Origin: Clostridia bacterium
GTDB taxonomy: Bacteria > Bacillota_A > Clostridia > Christensenellales > UBA1242
Direction: 5' to 3'
DNA: 9,574 nucleotides
Assembly: GCA_017454425.1 (NCBI GenBank)
Contig: JAFTCZ010000081.1
Span: forward strand, 1-9,574
Shown piece after piece: positions 1 to 5,696 of this stretch (positions are counted from its first letter, which is position 1; each line of letters opens with the position of its first letter). Made by a program: the position numbers and the translations under genes. The notes under the pieces were generated by a model. The model had not been told where the DNA came from. It was given only the letters and a program-made list of their open reading frames with translations, and did not search any database.

Positions 1-206
1 AATCTCGCCGCTTAAAAATCACATACAAAGACAAAGCTGGCAAAAAACAATACATCAATACCCTTAACGGAACAGCAATTGCCCTTACCCGCACAATGCT
101 TGCAATTATGGAAAACTATCAACAAAAGGATGGAAGTATAAAAATTCCTGAGGTTTTGCAAAAATACACAGGTTTTGATGTTATTAAAAATACAAAAAAT
201 AAATAA
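1..206 (+). CDS. serS: Seryl-tRNA synthetase, C-terminal fragment (5' truncated by window edge)
   Basis: The reading frame starting at base 3 is open from the left edge and ends at TAA 204-206, giving 67 residues. It reads through a segment with [20 protein letters not shown], which matches class II aminoacyl-tRNA synthetase motif 3 as found in SerRS (usually TLNGSGLAVGRTLVAILEN). This is followed by [14 protein letters not shown], the standard SerRS C-terminal signature, and a short Lys/Asn-rich tail. The motif 3 Arg contacts ATP. The enzyme charges tRNA-Ser (and tRNA-Sec where present) in the cytoplasm. The catalytic core and N-terminal coiled-coil arm lie outside the window. A strong hairpin terminator follows directly, so serS ends its transcription unit here and is not co-transcribed with the next gene. 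Confidence 0.95.
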   Translation, partial: SRRLKITYKDKAGKKQYINTLNGTAIALTRTMLAIMENYQQKDGSIKIPEVLQKYTGFDVIKNTKNK

Positions 207-211
207 TCTTC

Positions 212-241
212 AAAAATACACAATTTGTGTATTTTTTGTTT
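212..241 (+). terminator. Rho-independent terminator of serS
   Basis: A perfect 11-bp stem (212-222 pairing with 226-236) with a 3-base loop sits 5 bases after the serS stop codon. The stem is A/T-rich apart from the central ACACA/TGTGT, and its right arm runs into a T tract (232-237, then GTTTTT). It would stop serS transcripts before the promoter of the next gene. Confidence 0.85.
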
Positions 242-261
242 TTACAAACTTTTTGTGCTTA

Positions 262-290
262 TTGACAAGATGCCCTTAACATGTTAACAT
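262..290 (+). promoter_or_regulatory. Sigma-A-type promoter of the 310-1320 gene
   Basis: A perfect -35 hexamer TTGACA (262-267) is followed by a 17-base spacer and a -10 hexamer TAACAT (285-290). The TG at 282-283 makes it an extended -10 element. Transcription should begin near 296-298, on or next to the Shine-Dalgarno bases AGAGG (298-302), so the leader upstream of the ribosome binding site would be almost absent. The spacer and -10 region are covered by palindromes (listed separately), which suggests regulation by a bound protein; that is inference. Confidence 0.75.
276..290. promoter_or_regulatory. Overlapping palindromes over the -10 region (possible operator)
   Basis: TTAACATGTTAA (276-287) is a perfect 12-bp palindrome. 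ATGTTAACAT (281-290) is a second perfect 10-bp palindrome that overlaps it and shares the -10 hexamer. Together they also read as two TTAACAT units 8 bases apart. Symmetric sites in this position are typical of dimeric repressor operators, but A/T-rich palindromes arise easily by chance and no regulator gene is adjacent. Confidence 0.35.
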
Positions 291-309
291 TATAAAAAGA
301 GGTAGTGCT

Positions 310-1320
310 ATGGGGAAATATAAAATTAAAAACAGTAACATAAAAACTGTTTCAAAAAAGGTTGTGGCAACAACAAAAATGGTAGATGAAGTACACACAT
401 CTTCAATATGGGATGTAATAGATTGCAGTAAATCACCAACCTATGTATCAGCACTTACTAGCCAGTTAAAACTTGATAAAAATGACCCAAAAATAATTCA
501 AATAGAAAAATATAAGGCACCAATTAATATTTTGCACTCTGTGTGTCGCGTTAGGTTAAATTATACATTGGCAAACCTGCCAAAATTGAAAGATTGGGAC
601 CACCACAGGCTGAACTTTAGTTTTGGAAAGACCAAAAATGAACAAAAAACCATTTATGATGCAATGTTAAGTACTCCAAAAGTGATTGTGCGAGCATATG
701 CACACAGTTATGAGGAAGATAACAATAAATATATTGTGGTACACTTTTATGCTTTGGCAGCACAAAAAACCGCTGAGGGTTTGCCAATAATTTATCGTCT
801 TGATATACTCACCTCACCCGACAAACCATATTTTTATGGTGTAAAATGTTTGGCAAGTATTGGGGGTTATGTTGACGGAGATTGCCCACTTGTGCAAATT
901 GCCACCGCACAAACAGGGATGGCAAAACAATATAACTATAAATCTGATTACACCTCATATAATGTAAACTATGACGATGACACGCCAAAACTTATGTATG
1001 ATGTAAAAACTGTTGACAACATAAATAATATTTACGATGTGTGTGATTATGCCTTCAAATTATTTAATGTTACCCATTCTATTGCATCTCCTTTAATGAC
1101 AAATAATGTTTATGAAATAATTACACTTTTAAGAAAAAATCCAAAATATCAAAAACCAATTAAGGGTGGACAATTTATTAAAGAATTTTTGGACCGTGGC
1201 ATATCACCAAATGATGGCTGCGAAAGACAATATATCTATTCAAACGAAGGTGTTATAAAAACCTCAAACATACATGGCAAAAAAATCAATCCCGCTTACA
1301 ACAAACCAGATACATTATAA
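310..1320 (+). CDS. Unrecognised cytoplasmic protein, 336 aa, relative of the 1410-2591 product
   Basis: I do not recognise this family. The ATG at 310 is supported by AGAGG at 298-302, 7 bases upstream, and by the promoter just before it. The protein is soluble, with no signal peptide or membrane segment. Residues 1-25 are Lys-rich and the C-terminal 50 residues are again basic. A central region of about residues 70-195 looks like an alternating beta/alpha fold with YTLANLP (85-91), KVIVRAY (124-130), GLPIIYRLDI (157-166) and IGGYVDG (184-190). A C-terminal helical part includes FKLFNV (249-254). The same landmarks occur in the same order in the convergent 393-residue protein, so the two are diverged paralogues. 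Six cysteines are scattered without a CxxC pattern, which argues against a zinc ribbon. No catalytic motif is evident. It lies between serS and a bidirectional terminator and is probably monocistronic. It is surely coding, but its function is unknown. Confidence 0.85.
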   Translation: MGKYKIKNSNIKTVSKKVVATTKMVDEVHTSSIWDVIDCSKSPTYVSALTSQLKLDKNDPKIIQIEKYKAPINILHSVCRVRLNYTLANLPKLKDWDHHRLNFSFGKTKNEQKTIYDAMLSTPKVIVRAYAHSYEEDNNKYIVVHFYALAAQKTAEGLPIIYRLDILTSPDKPYFYGVKCLASIGGYVDGDCPLVQIATAQTGMAKQYNYKSDYTSYNVNYDDDTPKLMYDVKTVDNINNIYDVCDYAFKLFNVTHSIASPLMTNNVYEIITLLRKNPKYQKPIKGGQFIKEFLDRGISPNDGCERQYIYSNEGVIKTSNIHGKKINPAYNKPDTL

Positions 1321-1364
1321 AAATTTTTAATCATCATTGTTTATAAAAAAACAACCAATAAAAC

Positions 1365-1393
1365 AAAAAGCCTTTAGTATTTAAGGCTTTTTT
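1365..1393. terminator. Bidirectional terminator between the two convergent paralogues
   Basis: A 10-bp stem, AAAAAGCCTT (1365-1374) pairing with AAGGCTTTTT (1383-1392), closes an 8-base loop. Read rightward it ends in TTTTTT; read leftward the arm runs into TTTTTGTTTTATT. It therefore serves both the rightward gene ending at 1320 and the leftward gene ending at 1410. Confidence 0.85.
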
Positions 1394-1409
1394 ATTTTTG
1401 ATATGGTTT

Positions 1410-2591
1410 TTATTTATTATAGTTATATTTGTATGCACGCATTAACATTTTTCGTTCTTTGTTTTGATATTTTGGGCTGCGAAAAACATCGTTTCTTATG
1501 GTGCGAGGTTTTGCTGGCTTTAATTCTTCTTTTGTTATTTCTTTTATAAATTTGGGCCTATTTTCGCGATAAATACTATTAATTTTACCCAACAGTTTGT
1601 ACGGATTTGGGATTTTGTTAATGTGAATTATCTTAAATTCTTCTTTCATAATATTTGCAATGGTGTCATTTTGAAATCTTAAATGCGGTTGATCACTAAT
1701 ATTAAAAATCTTCATCATGTATTGCAAGTTTGCTTCAAAATTATTGTATGCACAATTGCGCAAAAATTTTGGGCAACTTTTTTCGGGCTTTTCACCTATC
1801 TCATAATTAAAACTTGGCTTGTGCATGTGTGGAAAAGGTATGCAATACAAGTCATGCAACATGCCACAATTATCTTTTTGATATTTTTCCATTATATTTT
1901 TTTGCGCTTGCGTAAGACCTTTCGTAAGCACGGCATTTGTGCGCTTTGCCTCGGTTTTGCTAACATCTGAGGCGACAAAAGAATGTGGTGGCGTTGTGTC
2001 ATTATCTAGTCTTCCCAAAAACAACCAGCCATCTTCTTTGCCGCCAACTATTGCATACATGCTTATGCTGTAATGCTGTGGGTTTTTGAGGTCGATTGAC
2101 ACACTAAAACGATAAAGCGCCGGAATGCCTTTGCGCGCATTTGCATGAGGTGCTATGGCAAAAAAACTTGTACGCTGAACTTTACCATTTGAAGTATCAA
2201 ACATGTTGTAATGCAAATCAACAATTATTTTTGTTGAAGTGTACATCTCTCGCAATTGTTCGGGAGTGTAAACAAAATGATATTGCTGAAGGCTTGCGTT
2301 CTCGCAATAATCGGGAATGTTATCTAGTGTATATCCCTTCTTTAATGCAACAATACTTTCAACCAGTGGAATGTTAATTTGATGTGTGTCTTTGTTTATT
2401 GCATGAATTTGATGGTTGTTAAGCAACCTGTCTTCGTTTTGGGCAACTTCTTCCAAAATAAACAGCGAATCTTCGTCCTGAGCCAACAACACTTCCTCTG
2501 CGGTGTCTTTTGCATCTTTGGATAAAACATCGTCGTCGCTTGTGTTTAACATGCTTTGCACCACATGTCTTATGCTGTTGTTCTCTGCCAT
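1410..2591 (-). CDS. Unrecognised cytoplasmic protein, 393 aa, relative of the 310-1320 product
   Basis: I do not recognise this family. The ATG at 2591 has a G-rich ribosome binding site (GGGGG, 7 bases upstream) and a good promoter at 2621-2649. Residues 15-60 are strongly acidic, with runs such as SDDD, AQDEDS and EEVAQNED, and are probably a flexible or helical extension lacking in the 336-residue relative. The core (about residues 70-195) has INI (72-74), YTLDNIP (87-93), KIIV (121-124), GIPALYRF (155-162) and VGGKEDG (182-188), aligning almost gap-free with the convergent gene. A middle insert of roughly 50-60 residues rich in Lys, His and Cys follows, then MMKIFNI (292-298). The last 65 residues are very basic (many Lys/Arg, Pro-rich around 359-363), suggesting binding to nucleic acid, ribosome or another acidic surface; this is inference. 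There are no signal peptide or membrane segments. The gene is monocistronic, flanked by terminators on both sides. Confidence 0.85.
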   Translation of the reverse strand: MAENNSIRHVVQSMLNTSDDDVLSKDAKDTAEEVLLAQDEDSLFILEEVAQNEDRLLNNHQIHAINKDTHQINIPLVESIVALKKGYTLDNIPDYCENASLQQYHFVYTPEQLREMYTSTKIIVDLHYNMFDTSNGKVQRTSFFAIAPHANARKGIPALYRFSVSIDLKNPQHYSISMYAIVGGKEDGWLFLGRLDNDTTPPHSFVASDVSKTEAKRTNAVLTKGLTQAQKNIMEKYQKDNCGMLHDLYCIPFPHMHKPSFNYEIGEKPEKSCPKFLRNCAYNNFEANLQYMMKIFNISDQPHLRFQNDTIANIMKEEFKIIHINKIPNPYKLLGKINSIYRENRPKFIKEITKEELKPAKPRTIRNDVFRSPKYQNKERKMLMRAYKYNYNK

Positions 2592-2620
2592 AATTATGCC
2601 CCCAATATTTTGTTAAATAT

Positions 2621-2649
2621 ATTTTATCACAAAACAAGACATTTTTCAA
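2621..2649 (-). promoter_or_regulatory. Promoter of the 1410-2591 gene
   Basis: On the minus strand, the -35 element TTGAAA (2644-2649), a 17-base spacer and the -10 element TAAAAT (2621-2626) precede the gene. TGA directly upstream of the -10 gives an extended -10. The start point would fall near 2614, leaving a short leader of about 20 bases that carries the G-rich ribosome binding site. Confidence 0.75.
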
Positions 2650-2680
2650 TAGCAAAGTTAAAATTTTGTGTTTATAGTAC

Positions 2681-2708
2681 AAAAATAAAAAAGAGTGATA
2701 ATCACTCT
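2681..2708 (-). terminator. Rho-independent terminator of acpP, overlapping its stop codon
   Basis: A 7-bp stem AGAGTGA/TCACTCT (2692-2698 with 2702-2708) with a TAA loop is followed, in the minus direction, by a TTTTTTATTTTT tail (2681-2691). The TAG stop of acpP (2707-2709) lies in the first arm of the hairpin, so a ribosome at the stop codon would cover the stem. Confidence 0.8.
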
Positions 2709-2940
2709 ATTTTTTAATATTCTTATCTACATATTCAGCAATTGCGCCTACTGTATTAAGACCTTTTGCATCTTCGTCCGGAACGCTTATATGAAATTCA
2801 TCTTCTAGTGCAATAAGCATTTCTACTACATCTAATGAATCAGCGTGCAAATCCTCAACAATGCGAGTGTCTTTTGTAATTGTTGCCTTATCTACATTTA
2901 GTTGTTCTGCCAACAACTCAATAACCTTATCTATTGTCAT
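2707..2940 (-). CDS. acpP: Acyl carrier protein
   Basis: This 77-residue acidic protein is the carrier of fatty-acid synthesis in the cytoplasm: acyl intermediates are held as thioesters on a 4'-phosphopantetheine arm. The attachment site is Ser35 in DSLDVVEM (34-41), at the start of helix 2, exactly where expected. The flanking EDLHADSLD and ALEDEFHISVPDED segments are typical of type II ACPs, and the length is normal. The start is set by AAAGGAG (2948-2954), 7 bases upstream of ATG. The gene stands alone with its own promoter and terminator rather than inside a fab cluster, which fits a protein needed at high level. No fatty-acid repressor site was recognised in the promoter. Confidence 0.97.
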   Translation of the reverse strand: MTIDKVIELLAEQLNVDKATITKDTRIVEDLHADSLDVVEMLIALEDEFHISVPDEDAKGLNTVGAIAEYVDKNIKK

Positions 2941-2977
2941 TGCGATACTCCTTTACTGCTTTTGTGATTATGCCTAT

Positions 2978-3007
2978 ATTATAACACAGGTTTTAACAAA
3001 ATGTAAA
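2978..3007 (-). promoter_or_regulatory. Promoter of acpP
   Basis: On the minus strand, a perfect -10 TATAAT (2978-2983) with an upstream TGT (extended -10) is preceded by a -35 TTTACA (3002-3007) at an 18-base spacing. Transcription would start near 2971, about 30 bases before the acpP start codon. This is a strong promoter, as expected for an abundant carrier protein. Confidence 0.8.
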
Positions 3008-3039
3008 GCAAAAAATATCACAACATATCAAAGATTGTA

Positions 3040-3630
3040 TTATTTGTTTTCAAGATCAAGATAAATGCTTGGGTCTACATTTTGGTCATCAAGCCAAACC
3101 TCAAGGTGCAAATGTGCGCCATCGCTAGATTCACTTTTTGCGGTATTGCCAACTTTGCCAATAACATCGCCACGCTTGACAACATCTCCGGCCTTTACGG
3201 GAATATCATTTTGAAGTGAGGCATAAACAACAATCATGCCATTGCCTACATCAAGTTTTAATATATTGCCCATAAGATAACTGTAAGTTACTTCTTTTAT
3301 TGTTCCATCAAGAACGGCAAAAACATCAGTGCCCTCTTCTGCCAAAAAGTCAATTGCCTTGTGTGATTGCCAAAGATTGAGGGTTTTGTTGTATTGCAAA
3401 GCAGAATTGCTATATTCTTTGGCAACCGTTGCACTTGTTATCGGCATTGCAAAAGTCACTTCTTTAACACTTGTTTGCTCGGCCGGCTGGGTTTGTTCAT
3501 CTTCTAGCGCAACATTGCCAGCATTAACACTTAATGCAATAATGGTAACAAGCAACGCAAACGCCGCCACAAGCACCAACCAATATCCGTGTTTTTTGAA
3601 AAATGTAACTAATTTAATTCCTGTTTTCAT
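3040..3630 (-). CDS. Membrane-anchored M23/LytM-domain protein, SpoIIQ-like
   Basis: This 196-residue protein has a short basic cytoplasmic N-terminus, one membrane helix (about residues 16-36), an acidic linker (42-56) and an extracytoplasmic LytM/M23 domain (about 75-190). The zinc-site residues are present: His90 and Asp94 in HKAID, and His173/His175 in HLHLEV. M23 enzymes cut peptidoglycan cross-bridges. The segment LQYNKTLNLWQSH ahead of the first motif, the GD-VV-GDVIG lysostaphin-like strand pattern and VDPSIYL at the end resemble SpoIIQ, the forespore protein that joins SpoIIIAH in the mother-cell channel. The B. subtilis SpoIIQ has lost the first motif, while clostridial forms keep it, as here. 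The start has a very strong AAAGGAGG (3636-3643). It lies 65 bases after the secreted-protein gene with no terminator between, so the two are probably co-transcribed. No clear terminator follows before acpP. It could instead be a vegetative cell-wall hydrolase or amidase activator. Confidence 0.8.
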   Translation of the reverse strand: MKTGIKLVTFFKKHGYWLVLVAAFALLVTIIALSVNAGNVALEDEQTQPAEQTSVKEVTFAMPITSATVAKEYSNSALQYNKTLNLWQSHKAIDFLAEEGTDVFAVLDGTIKEVTYSYLMGNILKLDVGNGMIVVYASLQNDIPVKAGDVVKRGDVIGKVGNTAKSESSDGAHLHLEVWLDDQNVDPSIYLDLENK

Positions 3631-3695
3631 GATTTCCTCCTTTGCCTTAAATGATTGACAATACTTTGTAAATTAAACATATAATTTTTATTTTT

Positions 3696-4148
3696 TCAAA
3701 AATCACCTAGTATTGCAGGAAATCCTACATACAACATACCACTATTTTGACTAATTTGAACATTGTATATTTTGCCATCAATTTTTATGTTGTACGGAAT
3801 TTGTGGCGAATAGGCAATTGTGTCTAAATCATTTTTTGTTTTATACAATATATTTAATTTTTTTAATAAAACATTAATATCATTTTGTTTACTATTTACC
3901 ACAAAACTTTCACCAAGCAACATATTGCTGTTTAATGATTTGCGCACAAGCGGTGCATGTTGTATATTACATCTAACAACATACCCTTGCCCATTTTTGA
4001 CACAAGTTGTTAATGCACTTTCATAATTTTGAGTTGTATAAAAATAATAATTACCTTCTTGTTCTTGTGCATAGTATTGTGGTGCAGGCAAATTTATTGT
4101 GCATATCATTATGCATAATACTAACAAAAACACAAAAAACCTTTTCAT
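3696..4148 (-). CDS. Small secreted protein, possibly a short YwmB-like protein
   Basis: This 150-residue protein begins with a signal peptide (MKRFF followed by a hydrophobic stretch to about residue 20, with likely cleavage near YYAQEQ). The mature part has two cysteines (about 49 and 60), a GESF motif and a C-terminal pattern N-x-QI ... VG-x-PAI ending in LGDF. In my recollection, YwmB-type proteins (DUF1779) end with a similar NLQI ... GTPII pattern; B. subtilis ywmB lies in the ywmB-murAA-spoIID-spoIIQ region. Here the gene directly precedes a SpoIIQ-like gene, which strengthens the link. Length is well below the usual roughly 240 residues, so it would be a shortened form. The ATG is supported by AAGGAT (4155-4160) at 6 bases. 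It ends in TGA. No convincing promoter was found in the A/T-rich gap upstream. It is surely coding, but the family assignment is tentative. Confidence 0.7.
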   Translation of the reverse strand: MKRFFVFLLVLCIMICTINLPAPQYYAQEQEGNYYFYTTQNYESALTTCVKNGQGYVVRCNIQHAPLVRKSLNSNMLLGESFVVNSKQNDINVLLKKLNILYKTKNDLDTIAYSPQIPYNIKIDGKIYNVQISQNSGMLYVGFPAILGDF

Positions 4149-4202
4149 TTTTTTATCCTTAACATTTTTTTATAATAATTATTAACACATAATGTTTTGG
4201 AT

Positions 4203-4235
4203 AAACAAAAAAAATAGCCGTTACCAGCTATTTTT
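4203..4235 (-). terminator. Rho-independent terminator of the aspS-ABC-F-cysS operon
   Basis: A 9-bp stem AAAAATAGC/GCTATTTTT (4210-4218 with 4227-4235) with an 8-base loop continues in the minus direction into TTTTTTTTGTTTAT. The cysS TAG stop (4228-4230) lies inside the first arm, so termination begins within the end of the coding sequence. Confidence 0.85.
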
Positions 4236-5670
4236 GTTTTATTATTTTGTATGAGGTTGTGCCATCTTTGTTATCGAAAATTTCGACCCCCATTGCAATA
4301 ATTTGCGCTTTTATTTTGTCCGCCATTTGATAGTCTTTTGATTGGCGATATTTGTTTCTTTCGTCAATAAGTTTTTGCACTTGTGCGTCTTTATCATTTT
4401 TGTTTTCTTTTTGTTCGTACAAAAAATCAAAACACTTAAACACTTTATCAATCTTTGCAAAATACCCAACAATTTCTTCTACATTTTTGTTGTTGTATTG
4501 TCCGGTTGCTATGACTACATTTGCTTGTTTTACAAAATCATAAATATACCCTATTGCACTTGGGGTGTTTAGGTCGTCATTCATTTCTTGAACAAAATAT
4601 TTTTGCAAAGTTTGCAATTCTTTTGAAAGTAATGTGCTGTAAGTTTTGCCAACATTTTTGCGAAGGTTGAAAAACATATTTTCAATTCTTTCTAATCCTG
4701 CATCAGTTGCCTCAAGGGCATCTTGGGTTATGTTGCGGGTAGAGTTGTATTTGCAGTTTACAAAAAACCATCTTAGGTTAACTGCTCCCCATTTTTTAAT
4801 AGCATCTTCAACAGTTATATAATTGCCCAAAGATTTGCTCATCTTAACACCATTTATTGTCAACATTCCTGAATGTACCCAATAGTTGGCAGGAATTTTG
4901 CCGTTTATTGCCATGCTTTGTGCTATTTCATTTTCGTGGTGCGGAAAAGCCAACTCTCGCCCGCCCCCGTGAATGTCAAAGGTTTGGCCCAAATATTTTG
5001 TTGACATAACGCTACATTCGATATGCCAACCCGGATAACCAAGTCCCCAAGGGCTGTCCCATTTTAATACACTATTTGTCTTTGCTTTTTTCCATACAGC
5101 AAAATCGTTTGGATTGTGTTTTTTGCTGTCAATATCTAGTCTTGCTCCGGCCTCTAGTTTATCAAGTGTGTTACCACTTAATACACCATAGTTTTTAATT
5201 TTTGATACATCACAATAAACATCGCCATCTACTTCGTAGGCATAGCCACGATTAATCATTTGTTGCACTGCCTGAATAATCTCGAGTATATGCATTGTTG
5301 CCCTTGGGCTTATGTTTGGGCGGGCACAGCGAACACTGTCAAGGCCTTCCCACATACCTTTTATGTTTTGGTCAACAAGTTCTAGTGGGTGCAACTTTTG
5401 CTCTTTGGCCTTTAATTCTATTTTGTCTTCACCCTCGTCAGCATCACCCACAACCGAACCAACATCAGTGATGTTGCGCAAATGAAAAACCTTATATCCC
5501 AAAAATTCTTTGAAGTATTCGGCCATACAATCGTACGCAATATATGTGCTAATATGCCCCATGTGCAAAGGTGCATAAACAGTTACGCCACACACATACA
5601 TGCGCACTTCATTTTTGTGTATTGGCACAAATTCTTCTTTTTGTCTTGTAAGTGTATTATACAATTTCAT
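4228..5670 (-). CDS. cysS: Cysteinyl-tRNA synthetase
   Basis: This class Ia synthetase charges tRNA-Cys in the cytoplasm. The 480-residue length is normal. Visible motifs are the HIGH-type HMGH (36-39) and KMSKS (276-280), which bind ATP. The catalytic zinc ligands that select cysteine are Cys27 (YVCG), Cys219 (ECSVMS), His244 and Glu248 (HHENE). GYPGWHIECS, FPHHENEIAQ and the anticodon-binding helices after residue 310 (NDDLNTP at 364-370) complete the family pattern. After NITDV the protein has a SVVGDADEGEDKIE segment, the longer variant of the common ITDVDDKI motif found in a subset of bacterial CysRS. The start has GGAG 8 bases upstream (5679-5682) and lies 26 bases after the ABC-F stop, so it is translated from the same transcript. 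No T-box leader is present. Confidence 0.97.
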   Translation of the reverse strand: MKLYNTLTRQKEEFVPIHKNEVRMYVCGVTVYAPLHMGHISTYIAYDCMAEYFKEFLGYKVFHLRNITDVGSVVGDADEGEDKIELKAKEQKLHPLELVDQNIKGMWEGLDSVRCARPNISPRATMHILEIIQAVQQMINRGYAYEVDGDVYCDVSKIKNYGVLSGNTLDKLEAGARLDIDSKKHNPNDFAVWKKAKTNSVLKWDSPWGLGYPGWHIECSVMSTKYLGQTFDIHGGGRELAFPHHENEIAQSMAINGKIPANYWVHSGMLTINGVKMSKSLGNYITVEDAIKKWGAVNLRWFFVNCKYNSTRNITQDALEATDAGLERIENMFFNLRKNVGKTYSTLLSKELQTLQKYFVQEMNDDLNTPSAIGYIYDFVKQANVVIATGQYNNKNVEEIVGYFAKIDKVFKCFDFLYEQKENKNDKDAQVQKLIDERNKYRQSKDYQMADKIKAQIIAMGVEIFDNKDGTTSYKIIKQK

Positions 5671-5696
5671 AATACTATCTCCATATTTTTTATATA

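Noticed and set aside
1683..1970. Open frame on the plus strand inside the 1410-2591 gene (and a similar one at 2141-2377)
   Set aside because: They lie antisense to a gene with its own promoter, ribosome binding site and recognisable relative; they have no good ribosome binding sites and their compositions are those of reversed coding sequence.
310..2591. Toxin-antitoxin or defence pair
   Set aside because: The two genes are convergent, each has its own promoter, both are much larger than typical toxin-antitoxin proteins, and no nuclease, kinase or DNA-binding motif is visible.
2419..2682. Longer alternative minus-strand frame overlapping the start of the 393-aa gene
   Set aside because: It is in another frame from the 393-aa gene, starts upstream of that gene's -10 element, and its product is a Cys/Arg/His-rich sequence typical of out-of-frame reading.
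2990..3039. Terminator after the SpoIIQ-like gene
   Set aside because: There is a short T-rich run on the minus strand, but only 4-5 bp imperfect stems can be drawn, too weak to call.
3631..3695. Sigma-F-type promoter ahead of the SpoIIQ-like gene
   Set aside because: The only GG-containing -10-like stretch coincides with the ribosome binding site, so a transcript from it would lack that site; no other pair of elements fits.
3696..4148. Alternative genetic code with TGA read as Trp
   Set aside because: TGA ends the 150-aa gene at a natural C-terminus, and Trp positions in aspS, cysS and the ABC-F gene are encoded by TGG.
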